Source: Mesorhizobium sp. B4-1-3
GTDB lineage: Bacteria; Pseudomonadota; Alphaproteobacteria; Rhizobiales; Rhizobiaceae
Assembly: GCF_006439355.1 (NCBI RefSeq)
Contig: NZ_VFTG01000002.1
Span: 186,001 to 250,000 of the forward strand
Direction: 5' to 3'
DNA: 64,000 nucleotides
The position numbers and the translations under genes are program-made. Below are positions 1 to 8,388 of the stretch, piece after piece. Each line of letters opens with the position of its first letter. Position 1 is the first letter of the stretch. Below the pieces are notes generated by a model. It did not search any database, was not told where the DNA came from, and saw only the letters and a list, made by a program, of their open reading frames with translations.

Positions 1-31
1 CCGTTGTCTGTTCCAGGTCAGCGCTTGCCAT
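1..31 (-). CDS. possible 5' end of a divergent gene (partial)
   Basis: An ATG on the minus strand at 29-31 opens a frame (MASADLEQTT...) that runs off the window edge with no stop. It would be transcribed divergently from bioY, so the AT-rich 32-108 spacer with the BioR box would lie between the two genes. The Shine-Dalgarno is weak (AAAAAGA). Only ten codons are visible, so no product can be named. Confidence 0.25.
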   Translation of the reverse strand, partial: MASADLEQTT

Positions 32-73
32 TCTTTTTGAAATATGGATTCGATAATAGATGAAGTTCAAAAA

Positions 74-83
74 TTATCTATAA
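74..83. promoter_or_regulatory. BioR-type operator (biotin repressor box)
   Basis: The decamer TTATCTATAA matches the alphaproteobacterial BioR consensus TTATMKATAA exactly. It sits 25 bp upstream of the bioY GTG start. BioR is a GntR-family repressor of biotin synthesis and uptake genes, so bioY is probably derepressed when biotin is scarce. The match is seen directly; the regulation is inferred from the family. Confidence 0.75.
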
Positions 84-108
84 TTACACGCCAACCAGGG
101 AAGATACC

Positions 109-717
109 GTGACCAACGCAGCCATTTCGACCCAAAAACCCTCTTTCAGCCCGTTGCGGCTGCACAGCCGTTCGCTCGCCTGGCAGATCGGCGCCGTGGT
201 CCTCGGTTCGCTGTTCCTGGCGCTGTCGTCCTATATCGAGGTGCCGATGGTGCCGGTTCCGGTAACGATGCAGACCTTCGCCGTGACCCTGGTCGGCGCG
301 CTCTATGGCTGGCGCTTCGGTGCGCTGACCATTGCCGCCTGGCTCGTCGAAGGCGCGGCGGGATTTCCGGTGCTGGCGGGCGGTGCCGCCGGCGTGCAGC
401 ACTTCGTCGGTCCGACCGGCGGCTATCTCTTCGCTTTCCCGGTCGTCGGCGCCGTCGTCGGCTGGCTGGCCGAGCGCGGCTGGAACGGCAACCGCCTCAT
501 TCTTGCCTTCGCAGCCATGCTGATCGGCAACTTGCTGTGCCTGGTTCTGGGCAGCGCCTGGCTTGCCGTCATGATCGGCGCCGAGAAGGCCGTCACCTTC
601 GGCTTCCTGCCCTTCATCGTCGGCGGCCTGCTTAAGTCGGCGCTGGGCGCGGCAACGCTGAAGCTCTTCTCCACCGGTCGGGCGGAACAGCGCGACCGCT
701 CGTCCGGGACGCGATGA
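109..717 (+). CDS. bioY: biotin transporter BioY (substrate-binding S component)
   Basis: This 202-residue integral membrane protein has about six hydrophobic segments. It carries the BioY landmarks SSYIEVPMVPVPVTMQTFAV (residues about 43-62) and a glycine-rich GPTGGYLFAFP stretch near 104-114. BioY is the biotin-binding subunit of an energy-coupling-factor transporter in the inner membrane. The start is GTG at 109, preceded by AGGGAAG at 97-103. No bioM or bioN lies downstream in the window, so the ECF module is encoded elsewhere or BioY works alone. The gene lies under a BioR box and its stop overlaps the next start (ATGA), which indicates co-transcription with the DUF1284 gene. Confidence 0.93.
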   Translation: MTNAAISTQKPSFSPLRLHSRSLAWQIGAVVLGSLFLALSSYIEVPMVPVPVTMQTFAVTLVGALYGWRFGALTIAAWLVEGAAGFPVLAGGAAGVQHFVGPTGGYLFAFPVVGAVVGWLAERGWNGNRLILAFAAMLIGNLLCLVLGSAWLAVMIGAEKAVTFGFLPFIVGGLLKSALGAATLKLFSTGRAEQRDRSSGTR

Positions 718-1130
718 CCGTCAGGCTGCGCGCCCATCATCTGCTCTGCCTGCTGACCTATGTCGGCAAGGGCTACTCGCCGGCCTTCACCGCCAATTAT
801 GACAAGGTGGTGAAGCGGCTGGGCGAGGGGGAGGCGGTTATGATCGTTTCCGGGCCGGACGACATCTGCGCCCCGCTGCTCGGCGAACCGGAGCCGCACT
901 GCCTGCGCGAGAGCGCCGCCGAGCGGGACGGGCTCGCCGCGCGTGACGTGGGGGCTTTCCTCAACCGGCCGATCCAGGCCGGAGACATGCTCGTGCTGGA
1001 TGCCTCCAGCCTGGCTGGAATGCGGAAGGCTTTTTCCGCCGGCCTGACGCGCCAGGCGTGCTCCGGCTGCGAATGGTCCGGACTGTGCGACGCGGTTGCC
1101 GCCAGCGGATTCAGCGATACTTATCTGTAG
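714..1130 (+). CDS. DUF1284 domain-containing protein
   Basis: This 138-residue soluble protein opens with the typical DUF1284 motif RLRAHHLLCLLTYVGKGYS. It is cysteine-rich: C near the start, an ICAPL motif, HCLRE, and a closing CSGCEWSGLC cluster at about residues 115-124. The cysteine and histidine pattern suggests metal or iron-sulfur binding, but the family has no established function. The ATG overlaps the bioY stop by 4 bp (ATGA), so the two are translationally coupled. Co-expression with a biotin transporter is suggestive only. Confidence 0.85.
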   Translation: MTVRLRAHHLLCLLTYVGKGYSPAFTANYDKVVKRLGEGEAVMIVSGPDDICAPLLGEPEPHCLRESAAERDGLAARDVGAFLNRPIQAGDMLVLDASSLAGMRKAFSAGLTRQACSGCEWSGLCDAVAASGFSDTYL

Positions 1131-1334
1131 GCAATTCGATGCCGGCATATCGGCATCCCGGCCTCCGCGCAAAAGTTTTTCGCTGGCGCGGCATCGTTTT
1201 TTAAGCCGGATGATTGCATTGTGATTCGCTGCGGATTGAAGCCCGACCCCAAAAAGGCCATGCTTTGACCGGAAAAGATCGAGTCTGTGGGCGGTCCTCC
1301 GAGGGCGGGATCGCGTCTGGCTGAAAGGGATACG

Positions 1335-3110
1335 ATGCGGCAAGGACGTGCGCGCTGGCTGACGAGGCTGGCATTTTTGACCGGTGTGGCGCTTTGGGTG
1401 CTGCCGGTCCAGGCCAAGGAAGAGGCCCAACCGCTGCAGATCACGTCGTTCTCGGGCGCCTATCTCGCAGCCCATATCGCCGAAAGCGATAACGATCTCG
1501 ACGACGCGATTGCTTATTACAAGCAGGCGCTTGCCTTTGCGCCGAACGATAAGGATCTGCAGCAAAGCCTGATGCTGGCCCTCGTCGCGCAAGGCCGCTT
1601 CGAGGAATCGCTGGTCTATGCCGACAAGCTGAAGGAAGTGCCGGACGTCGAGCGCTTCTCGCGCCTGGCGCTGGCCATCGATTCCTTCCACAAGAAGGAC
1701 TACGCCAAGGCGCAGTACTGGCTGAAGCTCTCGCTCGAATCCGATCTCGACCGGTTGCTCTCCGGCGTCATGAACGGCTGGGCCATGGAGGGCGCCGGCA
1801 ACGCGTCCGAGGCGATGGAGTCCATCGACAAGCTCAAGGGCCCGGACTGGTTCGGCCTGTTCAAATCGTTCCACCGCGCGCTGATCGCCGACGCCGCCGG
1901 CCTGAACGACAAGGCCGATGAACTCTACGCCGCCACGCTCGCCGACACCACGGCCGGCGGCTCCGCGCCCGAAACCTGGATGCGCAATGCCCAGGCCTAT
2001 GCCTCGTTCCTCGTCCGCAAGGGCGACAAATCGAAGGCGCTGGCGGTGTTGAACCAGGCCGAGGCCTTCGCGCCGGGCAAGCTCGAAATCACCACGCTGC
2101 GCGACCGCATCGCCAAGGGCGACAAGATCGAGCCGCTCGTCGCCGGCCCAGCCGACGGCGCATCGGAAATCTTGCTCGACCTTGCCACCGCGCTCAACCG
2201 CGGCGGCGGCGAGCCTTTCGTGCGGCTCTATCTGCAATATGCGCTGGCGCTGAAGCCGGACAGCGATGCGGCCCTGGTGCAGCTTGCCGCCGTCGCCGAG
2301 CAGCTCAAGGACGGCGAGGGCGCCATCGCGCTTTACCGCCGTATTCCGGCCTCCTCGCCGCTGAAGGAGCTTTCCGACCTGCAGCTCGGCCTCAACCTCG
2401 CCGATCTCGACAAGCACGACGAGGCGATCGCCCATCTCAAGGCCTATCTCGACAAGCACCCGGACGACATGCGCGCCTATCTGGCGCTCGGCGGCGTCTA
2501 CGGCTCGAAGGAAGATTTCCGCGCGGCCGCCAATCTCTACGACAAGGCCGTCGAGCAACTGAAAGCGCCGACCGCCGCCAACTGGAACATCTTCTACCAG
2601 CGCGGCATCGCCTATGAGCGGCTGAAGGAGTGGCCGAAGGCCGAACCGAACTTCCGCAAGGCGCTGGAGTTGCAGCCCGACCAGCCGCAGGTCATGAACT
2701 ATCTCGGCTATTCCTGGGTCGACATGAACATGAACCTCAAGGAAGGCCTGGCGATGATCCAGAAGGCCGTGGATCTCAGGCCGAACGACGGCTACATCGT
2801 CGATTCATTGGGCTGGGCCTATTACCGGATGGGCCGCTTCGACGACGCCGTGCGCGAGATGGAGCGGGCTGTCTCGCTGAAACCGGAGGATCCGGTCCTC
2901 AACGACCATCTCGGCGATGCCTACTGGCGCGTCGGCCGCAAGCTCGAGGCCACCTACCAGTGGAACCAAGCGCGCGATCTGAAGCCGGATCCGGATGTGC
3001 TCGCCGCCCTGCAGCAGAAGCTGCTCAAAGGCCTGCCGCCGATCGAGTCCAACACCGCGCAGGAAACCCCCAAGGCGAAGCCGGTGCCGGCGCCCGCGCC
3101 GAAAGGCTGA
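1335..3110 (+). CDS. exported tetratricopeptide-repeat protein
   Basis: This protein of about 591 residues has a Sec signal peptide (MRQGRARWLTRLAFLTGVALWVLPVQA) followed by TPR-type helical repeats along nearly all of its length. Clear repeats include AHIAESDNDLDDAIAYYKQAL near the N-terminus and several between residues 330 and 560 (AYERLKEWPKAEPNFRKALEL, WAYYRMGRFDDAVREMERAV). The C-terminus is a short Pro/Ala/Lys tail. ATG 1335 is preferred over GTG 1287 because it directly precedes the signal peptide and follows a GAAAGGGA ribosome site. TPR proteins scaffold protein complexes; a periplasmic or outer-membrane assembly role is likely but the partner is unknown. Confidence 0.85.
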   Translation: MRQGRARWLTRLAFLTGVALWVLPVQAKEEAQPLQITSFSGAYLAAHIAESDNDLDDAIAYYKQALAFAPNDKDLQQSLMLALVAQGRFEESLVYADKLKEVPDVERFSRLALAIDSFHKKDYAKAQYWLKLSLESDLDRLLSGVMNGWAMEGAGNASEAMESIDKLKGPDWFGLFKSFHRALIADAAGLNDKADELYAATLADTTAGGSAPETWMRNAQAYASFLVRKGDKSKALAVLNQAEAFAPGKLEITTLRDRIAKGDKIEPLVAGPADGASEILLDLATALNRGGGEPFVRLYLQYALALKPDSDAALVQLAAVAEQLKDGEGAIALYRRIPASSPLKELSDLQLGLNLADLDKHDEAIAHLKAYLDKHPDDMRAYLALGGVYGSKEDFRAAANLYDKAVEQLKAPTAANWNIFYQRGIAYERLKEWPKAEPNFRKALELQPDQPQVMNYLGYSWVDMNMNLKEGLAMIQKAVDLRPNDGYIVDSLGWAYYRMGRFDDAVREMERAVSLKPEDPVLNDHLGDAYWRVGRKLEATYQWNQARDLKPDPDVLAALQQKLLKGLPPIESNTAQETPKAKPVPAPAPKG

Positions 3111-3132
3111 GCGCCGCGGTCCCGATTTTACG

Positions 3133-3163
3133 GCGGGGCTCTTCGGGGCCCCGCGGCATTTTT
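3133..3163. terminator. bidirectional rho-independent terminator
   Basis: A GC-rich hairpin (GCGGGGC at 3133-3139 pairing with GCCCCGC at 3148-3154) is followed by a T run at 3159-3163. It lies between the convergent TPR and acetyltransferase genes. Confidence 0.6.
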
Positions 3164-3624
3164 CAGAACATCTTCCTGTAGACGACAAACCCGGACTTCT
3201 CGCCGACCTTGTCATAGAGCTGCATCGCGGTGTGGTTCGTCTCATGCGTTAGCCAGTAGACGCGGTTCGCACCCGCTTGGCTGGCGCGTTCATAGACGCC
3301 TTCGATCAGCGCCCGGCCGACGCCCTGACCGCGCGCGGCCTGTGTGGTGAAGAGATCCTGCAGGTAGCAGCTCGGCGCGATCGATGTGGTCGAGCGATGA
3401 TAGAGATAGTGGACGAGGCCGAGCAGGTTGCCTTCGCGTTCGGCGACCAGCGCATGCACCGGCTCATAGGCATCGAAGAAACGCGACCACGTCATCTGCG
3501 TGATCTCGCCGGCAAGCGCCGTTGGGCCGGAGCGCCCGTAAAACGCGTTATAGCCGTCCCACAGCGGCAGCCATTGCTCGTAGTCCTGCCTTGTGACGGG
3601 TCGGACGGTAAGCTGACCGGACAT
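3163..3624 (-). CDS. GNAT family N-acetyltransferase
   Basis: This 153-residue single GNAT domain starts MSGQLTVRPVTRQDYEQWL. Acetyl-CoA-binding motif A is visible as QDLFTTQAARGQGVGRALI (about residues 83-101). The fold ends with the conserved NHTAMQLYDKVGEKSGFVVYRK segment. The protein acetylates an unknown small molecule or protein amine. ATG 3624 is chosen because the domain begins immediately after it and AGAGGG lies upstream; the longer upstream extension is not family-like. It is monocistronic and convergent with the TPR gene. Confidence 0.88.
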   Translation of the reverse strand: MSGQLTVRPVTRQDYEQWLPLWDGYNAFYGRSGPTALAGEITQMTWSRFFDAYEPVHALVAEREGNLLGLVHYLYHRSTTSIAPSCYLQDLFTTQAARGQGVGRALIEGVYERASQAGANRVYWLTHETNHTAMQLYDKVGEKSGFVVYRKMF

Positions 3625-3793
3625 AGCGAAACCCTCTGTCGTTGGAGTGGAACGGAGCAAAGGGCGACCGCCGCTCGACGGCAATGGGCCAGCCGGCCGC
3701 AAAGCTTTCCGCCTTGCCGGATGCGAGCCACCGCCTTGACGCTTGCCGACCCGGCAACTAGGGAAGCGTCATCCTGCGCTTTCCGAGGCCGCC

Positions 3794-4741
3794 GTGACCA
3801 TCGAGATTCCCGCCCATATGCATCCCAGCCGCTCCTTCCAGGGGCTGATCCTGACCTTGCACAATTACTGGGCGGACTATGGTTGCCTCATCCTGCAGCC
3901 TTACGACATGGAGGTCGGCGCCGGCACTTTCCATCCGGCCACCACCTTGCGCGCGCTGGGCCCCTTGCGCTGGAACGCCGCTTACGTCCAGCCCTCGCGC
4001 CGGCCGAAGGACGGCCGCTACGGCGAGAACCCCAACCGGCTGCAGCATTATTACCAGTATCAGGTGATCCTGAAGCCCAATCCGCCGAACCTGCAGGAGC
4101 TCTATCTCGGCTCGCTGGAAGCGATCGGCGTCGACCCGCTGCTGCATGACATCCGCTTCGTCGAGGACGACTGGGAGAGCCCGACGCTGGGTGCCTGGGG
4201 GCTTGGCTGGGAATGCTGGTGCGACGGCATGGAAGTCTCGCAGTTCACCTATTTCCAGCAGGTCTGCGGCATCGAATGCGCGCCGGTGGCGGGCGAGCTG
4301 ACCTATGGTCTCGAACGGCTGGCCATGTATGTGCAGGGCGTCGACAATGTCTACGACCTGAACTTCAACGGCCGCGAAGGCGCCGAGAAGGTCACCTACG
4401 GCGATGTCTTCCTGCAGGCCGAGCAGGAATATTCGCGCCACAATTTCGAATTCGCCAACACCGCGATGCTGCTGAGGCACTTCGAGGACGCCGAGGCCGA
4501 GTGCAAGGCGCTGCTCGATGCCGGCATGCCGAAGCCGAGCGACAATCTGGCGATGCACCGCATGGTCTTTCCGGCCTACGACCAGTGCATCAAGGCAAGC
4601 CATGTCTTCAACCTGCTCGACGCGCGCGGCGTGATCTCGGTCACCGAGCGGCAAAGCTATATCCTGCGTGTGCGCAATCTGGCCAAGGCCTGCGGCGAGG
4701 CGTTCCTGAAGACGCGGGCTGGCGGGCTGGCGGCGGCTTAA
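3794..4741 (+). CDS. glyQ: glycine--tRNA ligase alpha subunit
   Basis: This 315-residue catalytic subunit of the bacterial alpha2beta2 glycyl-tRNA synthetase charges tRNA-Gly in the cytosol. The hallmark class II core is present: [54 protein letters not shown] and [22 protein letters not shown] 3794 ([15 protein letters not shown]) is chosen because the family-conserved sequence begins there; ATG 3818 is also possible. glyS follows after a 431-bp gap, wider than usual. The stop overlaps that of a small convergent frame (TTAA at 4738-4741). Confidence 0.95.
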   Translation: MTIEIPAHMHPSRSFQGLILTLHNYWADYGCLILQPYDMEVGAGTFHPATTLRALGPLRWNAAYVQPSRRPKDGRYGENPNRLQHYYQYQVILKPNPPNLQELYLGSLEAIGVDPLLHDIRFVEDDWESPTLGAWGLGWECWCDGMEVSQFTYFQQVCGIECAPVAGELTYGLERLAMYVQGVDNVYDLNFNGREGAEKVTYGDVFLQAEQEYSRHNFEFANTAMLLRHFEDAEAECKALLDAGMPKPSDNLAMHRMVFPAYDQCIKASHVFNLLDARGVISVTERQSYILRVRNLAKACGEAFLKTRAGGLAAA

Positions 4742-4920
4742 GCCGACACGGATTTCACGGTCTCGATGGCGGCGGCGGCCGGCAACGCGATCTGCGCCGA
4801 CGCGCCGTCGATCGTGCGCATGGCCTGCCTGACCCCCGGCATCGTGATGGTGCCATGCGCCTGGGCGGCGAAGCAGGCGCTGAGCGCCAGGATCTGCAGG
4901 GTTCTCGATGCCGTCTTCAT
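4738..4920 (-). CDS. small putative secreted protein
   Basis: This 60-residue frame has a plausible Sec signal peptide ([23 protein letters not shown]) and a short Ala-rich remainder with no recognised domain. It is convergent with glyQ and the two stop codons share bases (TTAA). The ribosome site is weak and there are no cysteines after the signal. The credible signal sequence, plus the otherwise unexplained gap between glyQ and glyS, argue for a gene. Its small size argues for caution. Confidence 0.4.
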   Translation of the reverse strand: MKTASRTLQILALSACFAAQAHGTITMPGVRQAMRTIDGASAQIALPAAAAIETVKSVSA

Positions 4921-5172
4921 CGTCGTTCAGCCAATAGGTCTCTGCCTGAGCGTTTGTCGCTTCAGCGCAGCGTTCGGTTCATGGGATGGTCTGCTCCAAG
5001 GACGGGCAACTCCGCGCCGTCCCGACAGCAGGCCGAAAAATTCCGTGGAATCGCTTGAAGAGGCGATCTGCTAGCGGGGTGACAGCGGCCGGCCGAGTTG
5101 CTATTTCCCGCCCATTCGTTACGGCGCTGACGCGCTGGCCCTGCCCATCAAGGGGAGGGTGGGAGCCTAATC

Positions 5173-7470
5173 ATGCCTGACCTACTGCTAGAACTTCGCT
5201 CGGAAGAGATTCCCGCCCGCATGCAGCGCAAGGCTGCCGGCGACCTCAGGAAGATGCTGACCGATGGTCTGGTCGAGGCGGGTCTCACCTATGAGGCGGC
5301 GCGCGAATATTGGACGCCGCGGCGGCTGGCCCTCGACATCCGTGGCTTGACGGCGCGCTCGAAGGACATCCGCGAGGAGATCAAGGGGCCGTCTACCACG
5401 GCGCCCGAGCAGGCCGTGCAGGGCTTCCTGCGCAAGGCCGGCCTGTCATCGATCGCTGACGCCCATGTCCATTCCGACCCGAAGAAGGGCGACTTCTACG
5501 TCGCCCACATTTCGAAGCCGGGCCGGGCGGCCGAAGAGATCATCGCCGAGCTGGTGCCGGGCATCATCAAAAGCTTCCCTTGGCCGAAATCGATGCGCTG
5601 GGGGCCGGCCTCGGCGAAACCCGGCTCGCTGCGCTGGGTGCGGCCGCTGCAGTCGATCGTCTGCACCTTCGGCCCGGAGACCGAGGAGCCGGTGGTGGTC
5701 GATTTCGAGATCGACGGCATCCGCGCCGGCAACGTCACCTATGGTCATCGCTTCCATGCGCCGGGCCCCATCACCGTGCGCCGCTTCGACGACTATGTAG
5801 CGAAGCTGGAGGCGGCCAAGGTCGTGCTCGATGCCGACCGGCGCAAGGAGATCATCCTGGCCGACGCCGGCAACATCGCCTTCGCCAACGGCCTCGACCT
5901 TGTCGAGGACGAAGGCTTGCTGGAGGAAGTCTCCGGCCTGGTGGAATGGCCGGTCGTGCTGATGGGCGAGTTCGAGCAGGATTTCCTCACCATTCCGGGC
6001 GAGGTCATCCGCCTCACCATCCGCGCCAACCAGAAGTGCTTCGTCACCCGGCCGCACGGCGCGAGCGAGGACCTGTCGAACCGCTTCATCCTGGTCGCCA
6101 ATATCGAGGCGAGCGATGGCGGCAAGGAGATCGCCTACGGCAACGGCAAGGTGGTGCGCGCCCGCCTGTCCGACGCGCTCTATTTCTGGAAGACCGACCA
6201 GAGCGATTTGCCCGACCTTGATCAGCTGAAGGAATCGGCGGCGACGTTCGGCCTCGATTTGAGGAAGCCGCTCGACCAGCGCATGGCGCGGCTCGATCAT
6301 CTGAACGTGACCTTCCATGCCAAGCTCGGCACGCAAGGGCAGCGCGTGGAGCGCATTAAGAAGTTGGCGGAAGAACTGGCTCCGGTCGTCGGTGCCGACA
6401 GTGCGCTCGTCGCCCGTGCGTCGGTACTCGCCAAAGCCGATCTGCAGACCGAAGTGGTCGGCGAGTTTCCGGAATTGCAGGGCGCCATGGGTCGCAAATA
6501 CGCGCTGCTGCAGGGCGAGCATGCATCCGTGGCCGCGGCCGCCGAGGAACACTACAAGCCACAAGGTCCGTCCGACCGCGTGCCGACTGATCCGGTCTCG
6601 GTTGCCGTCGCGCTTGCCGACAAGCTCGACACGCTGACCGGCTTCTGGGCGATCGATGAAAAGCCCACCGGCAGCAAGGACCCGTTCGCTTTGCGCCGCG
6701 CCGCGCTCGGCGTGGTCAGAATCCTCATCGAGAACCGGATTCGTCTGGCGCTGACGTCGGTTTTCGCCAAGGCTTTTGCAAATTTCAAAGCCGGCGCGGA
6801 TCAGTCATCCGATCTCCTCGCCTTCTTCCATGACCGTCTGAAAGTCTATCTGCGTGACAGCGGTGCACGACACGACTTGATCGATGCCGTGCTGTCAGCG
6901 GGTTCGCGCCCGACCTCCCCCCTTGTGGGGGAGATGTCGGCGAAGCCGACAGAGGGGGGCGCTGTTCCGCCGGCCTCTCATTCTGTCGCGCCCCCCTCTG
7001 CCCTGCCGGGCATCTCCCCCACAAGGGGGGAGATCGGCCAATCGCCTAACGACGACCTGCTGCAGATCGTGCGTCGCGTCGAGGCGCTGGGTTCCTTGCT
7101 CGACACAGATGAGGGCAAGAACCTGCTTGCCGGCACCAAGCGCGCCGCCAACATCCTGGCCGCCGAAGAGAAGAAGAAAACGCTGGTCGCCCAGGCTGTT
7201 GAGCCGGCGCTGTTTCGCGAGGGCGCGGAAAAGAAGCTCTTTGCCGCGGTGAATCAGGCCGAGAAGGAAGCCGGCCAAGCAATTCAAAACGAAGATTTTT
7301 CCGCCGCCATGCTGGCGCTTAGCGTTTTGCGCGAACCGGTTGATTCATTCTTTGAACGTGTTCTCGTGAATGATGAGGACCAGGCCGTGCGCGCCAACCG
7401 CCTGGCGCTGCTTGCCCGTATCCGCGCCGCCACCGACCAGGTCGCGGATTTTTCAAAAATCGTCGGCTGA
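5173..7470 (+). CDS. glyS: glycine--tRNA ligase beta subunit (with in-frame palindromic insert)
   Basis: This 765-residue partner of GlyQ is needed for tRNA-Gly recognition. It begins [18 protein letters not shown] and shows KSMRWG, the HD-like region and the C-terminal anticodon-binding part ([15 protein letters not shown]). The start is ATG 5173 after GGGAG. The protein is longer than the E. coli subunit (689 residues). About 40 of the extra residues, roughly 576-625 ([19 protein letters not shown] ... [11 protein letters not shown]), are encoded by a palindromic repeat at 6912-7035 lying between LIDAVLSAG and [15 protein letters not shown]. The reading frame is preserved across the insert, so the enzyme is presumably functional. 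Confidence 0.94.
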   Translation: MPDLLLELRSEEIPARMQRKAAGDLRKMLTDGLVEAGLTYEAAREYWTPRRLALDIRGLTARSKDIREEIKGPSTTAPEQAVQGFLRKAGLSSIADAHVHSDPKKGDFYVAHISKPGRAAEEIIAELVPGIIKSFPWPKSMRWGPASAKPGSLRWVRPLQSIVCTFGPETEEPVVVDFEIDGIRAGNVTYGHRFHAPGPITVRRFDDYVAKLEAAKVVLDADRRKEIILADAGNIAFANGLDLVEDEGLLEEVSGLVEWPVVLMGEFEQDFLTIPGEVIRLTIRANQKCFVTRPHGASEDLSNRFILVANIEASDGGKEIAYGNGKVVRARLSDALYFWKTDQSDLPDLDQLKESAATFGLDLRKPLDQRMARLDHLNVTFHAKLGTQGQRVERIKKLAEELAPVVGADSALVARASVLAKADLQTEVVGEFPELQGAMGRKYALLQGEHASVAAAAEEHYKPQGPSDRVPTDPVSVAVALADKLDTLTGFWAIDEKPTGSKDPFALRRAALGVVRILIENRIRLALTSVFAKAFANFKAGADQSSDLLAFFHDRLKVYLRDSGARHDLIDAVLSAGSRPTSPLVGEMSAKPTEGGAVPPASHSVAPPSALPGISPTRGEIGQSPNDDLLQIVRRVEALGSLLDTDEGKNLLAGTKRAANILAAEEKKKTLVAQAVEPALFREGAEKKLFAAVNQAEKEAGQAIQNEDFSAAMLALSVLREPVDSFFERVLVNDEDQAVRANRLALLARIRAATDQVADFSKIVG
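6912..7035. repeat. palindromic repeat element inserted inside glyS
   Basis: Two arms, 6912-6962 and about 6988-7035, are imperfect reverse complements. Each contains a smaller palindrome built on CTCCCCCCTTGTGGGGGAG. This C-rich/G-rich hairpin type is common between genes in rhizobia; here it is translated in frame. Confidence 0.8.
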
Positions 7471-7508
7471 CGGCGCAGAAATCGCGTCTCACATCGAGGC
7501 GGTGTAAT

Positions 7509-8018
7509 CTACATCGCCTTGCCGACGCGCGGCAATGACGGGGCACTTTGCGGTTGCGCGCCGCCCGATGCGTTGGCTGTCGCGGCCGGCTGGCTGGCGG
7601 TTTTGCTGCTGCTGTTCGAAGCGGATGCCGTGCCGTTAGCGGGCGTTGCCGGCGACGTGCCGTTTGCCGGCGCGGTGGCGGCGGGTGTGGTCGTCGGCGT
7701 TGCGGGCTTGGCCGCTGCGGCCGCCGCGGGCGTTGCGAAAGCGCCGCCGACAACGCCGCCGCGAATGATCATGGGGGCCTGCCGGTGCCTGGAGTTTTCG
7801 GGAATCGCCGCGACCTTTTCGTCGGTGACGGCGGGCATAGGATCGCCCAGCGCTATCATCGACGGCGTCGAGGCCGCGGACAGCTTGGCCGGCTCGATCG
7901 CATTCAGCCTGACCACCGAAGGCGTCGAAGTCGAGGGTCCGACCACGACGATCGACGAGGCATACGCCGCGCCGTTCATCGCCAGAAGACCGATACCGAA
8001 CGCTCCAAGCAGACGCAT
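7509..8018 (-). CDS. hypothetical secreted Ala/Pro/Thr-rich protein
   Basis: This 169-residue protein has a signal peptide (MRLLGAFGIGLLAMNGAAYA), a short ordered-looking segment (SSIVVVGPSTSTPSVVRL, then MIALGDPMPAVTDEKVAAIPE), and a low-complexity C-terminal half rich in Ala, Pro, Thr and Ser. ATG 8018 is chosen over TTG 8033 because GGGAG lies about 8 bp upstream and the signal peptide begins there. No domain is recognised. It probably acts in the periplasm or at the envelope. It is convergent with glyS. Confidence 0.7.
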   Translation of the reverse strand: MRLLGAFGIGLLAMNGAAYASSIVVVGPSTSTPSVVRLNAIEPAKLSAASTPSMIALGDPMPAVTDEKVAAIPENSRHRQAPMIIRGGVVGGAFATPAAAAAAKPATPTTTPAATAPANGTSPATPANGTASASNSSSKTASQPAATANASGGAQPQSAPSLPRVGKAM

Positions 8019-8120
8019 CACGACAACTCCCAAGCCCGCAACCGCATCGAACCCGCACCCTAAGCAGGTTCCGCAAGTGACCCACGGTTTTGCGATCAGA
8101 ACCTGCGAAAACCCAGGGAA

Positions 8121-8166
8121 CCTAAACAGATATTCGTGGGGATACCCCCATGAATATCTGTTTAGG
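8121..8166. repeat. near-perfect 21-bp stem palindrome
   Basis: CCTAAACAGATATTC at 8121-8135 pairs with GAATATCTGTTTAGG at 8152-8166. The pairing continues through a G-T wobble, T-A and GGGG/CCCC to a four-base loop (8142-8145). It lies in the divergent spacer between the secreted-protein gene and the Sua5 gene, so it terminates neither. No T run follows. Confidence 0.75.
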
Positions 8167-8276
8167 GCCGGCAGATTGAGGCCGCCTTGCGCGGAAACTT
8201 AACATTTTAGGGATTGATGAATCGCCAATGCATGCTCTTGCCGGATGGAAGCGACCGTATTACGGGACCGGCATGT

Positions 8277-8378
8277 CTAAAGCGCGTCGCGTTGAAACGG
8301 ATTCAATCGACGCGCTTTAGGTTTTGTTTCATGCATGTTGTTGTCCTAAGGCCGCTGCACACTTTTTGGGCAACATGC
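8277..8378. repeat. two-hairpin rhizobial intergenic repeat element
   Basis: The first hairpin (CTAAAGCGCGTCG at 8277-8289 with CGACGCGCTTTAG at 8308-8320) is followed by a T-rich linker. The second hairpin has CATGCATGTTG near 8330 and CAACATGCAT at 8369-8378. The same two-hairpin plan recurs at 36364-36466. I recognise this as a dispersed Rhizobiales repeat type. It ends about 10 bp before the Sua5 start. Confidence 0.7.
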
Positions 8379-8388
8379 ATCAGGACTG

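Noticed and set aside
423..2558. Very long open frame antisense to bioY, DUF1284 and the TPR gene
   Set aside because: It is a GC-rich codon shadow with low-complexity Arg/Glu/Gly-rich translation and no family likeness. The plus-strand genes have domains, signal peptide and ribosome sites.
4766..5074. Plus-strand frame of about 100 codons between glyQ and glyS
   Set aside because: No ribosome site or homology; it overlaps the better-supported minus-strand signal-peptide frame.
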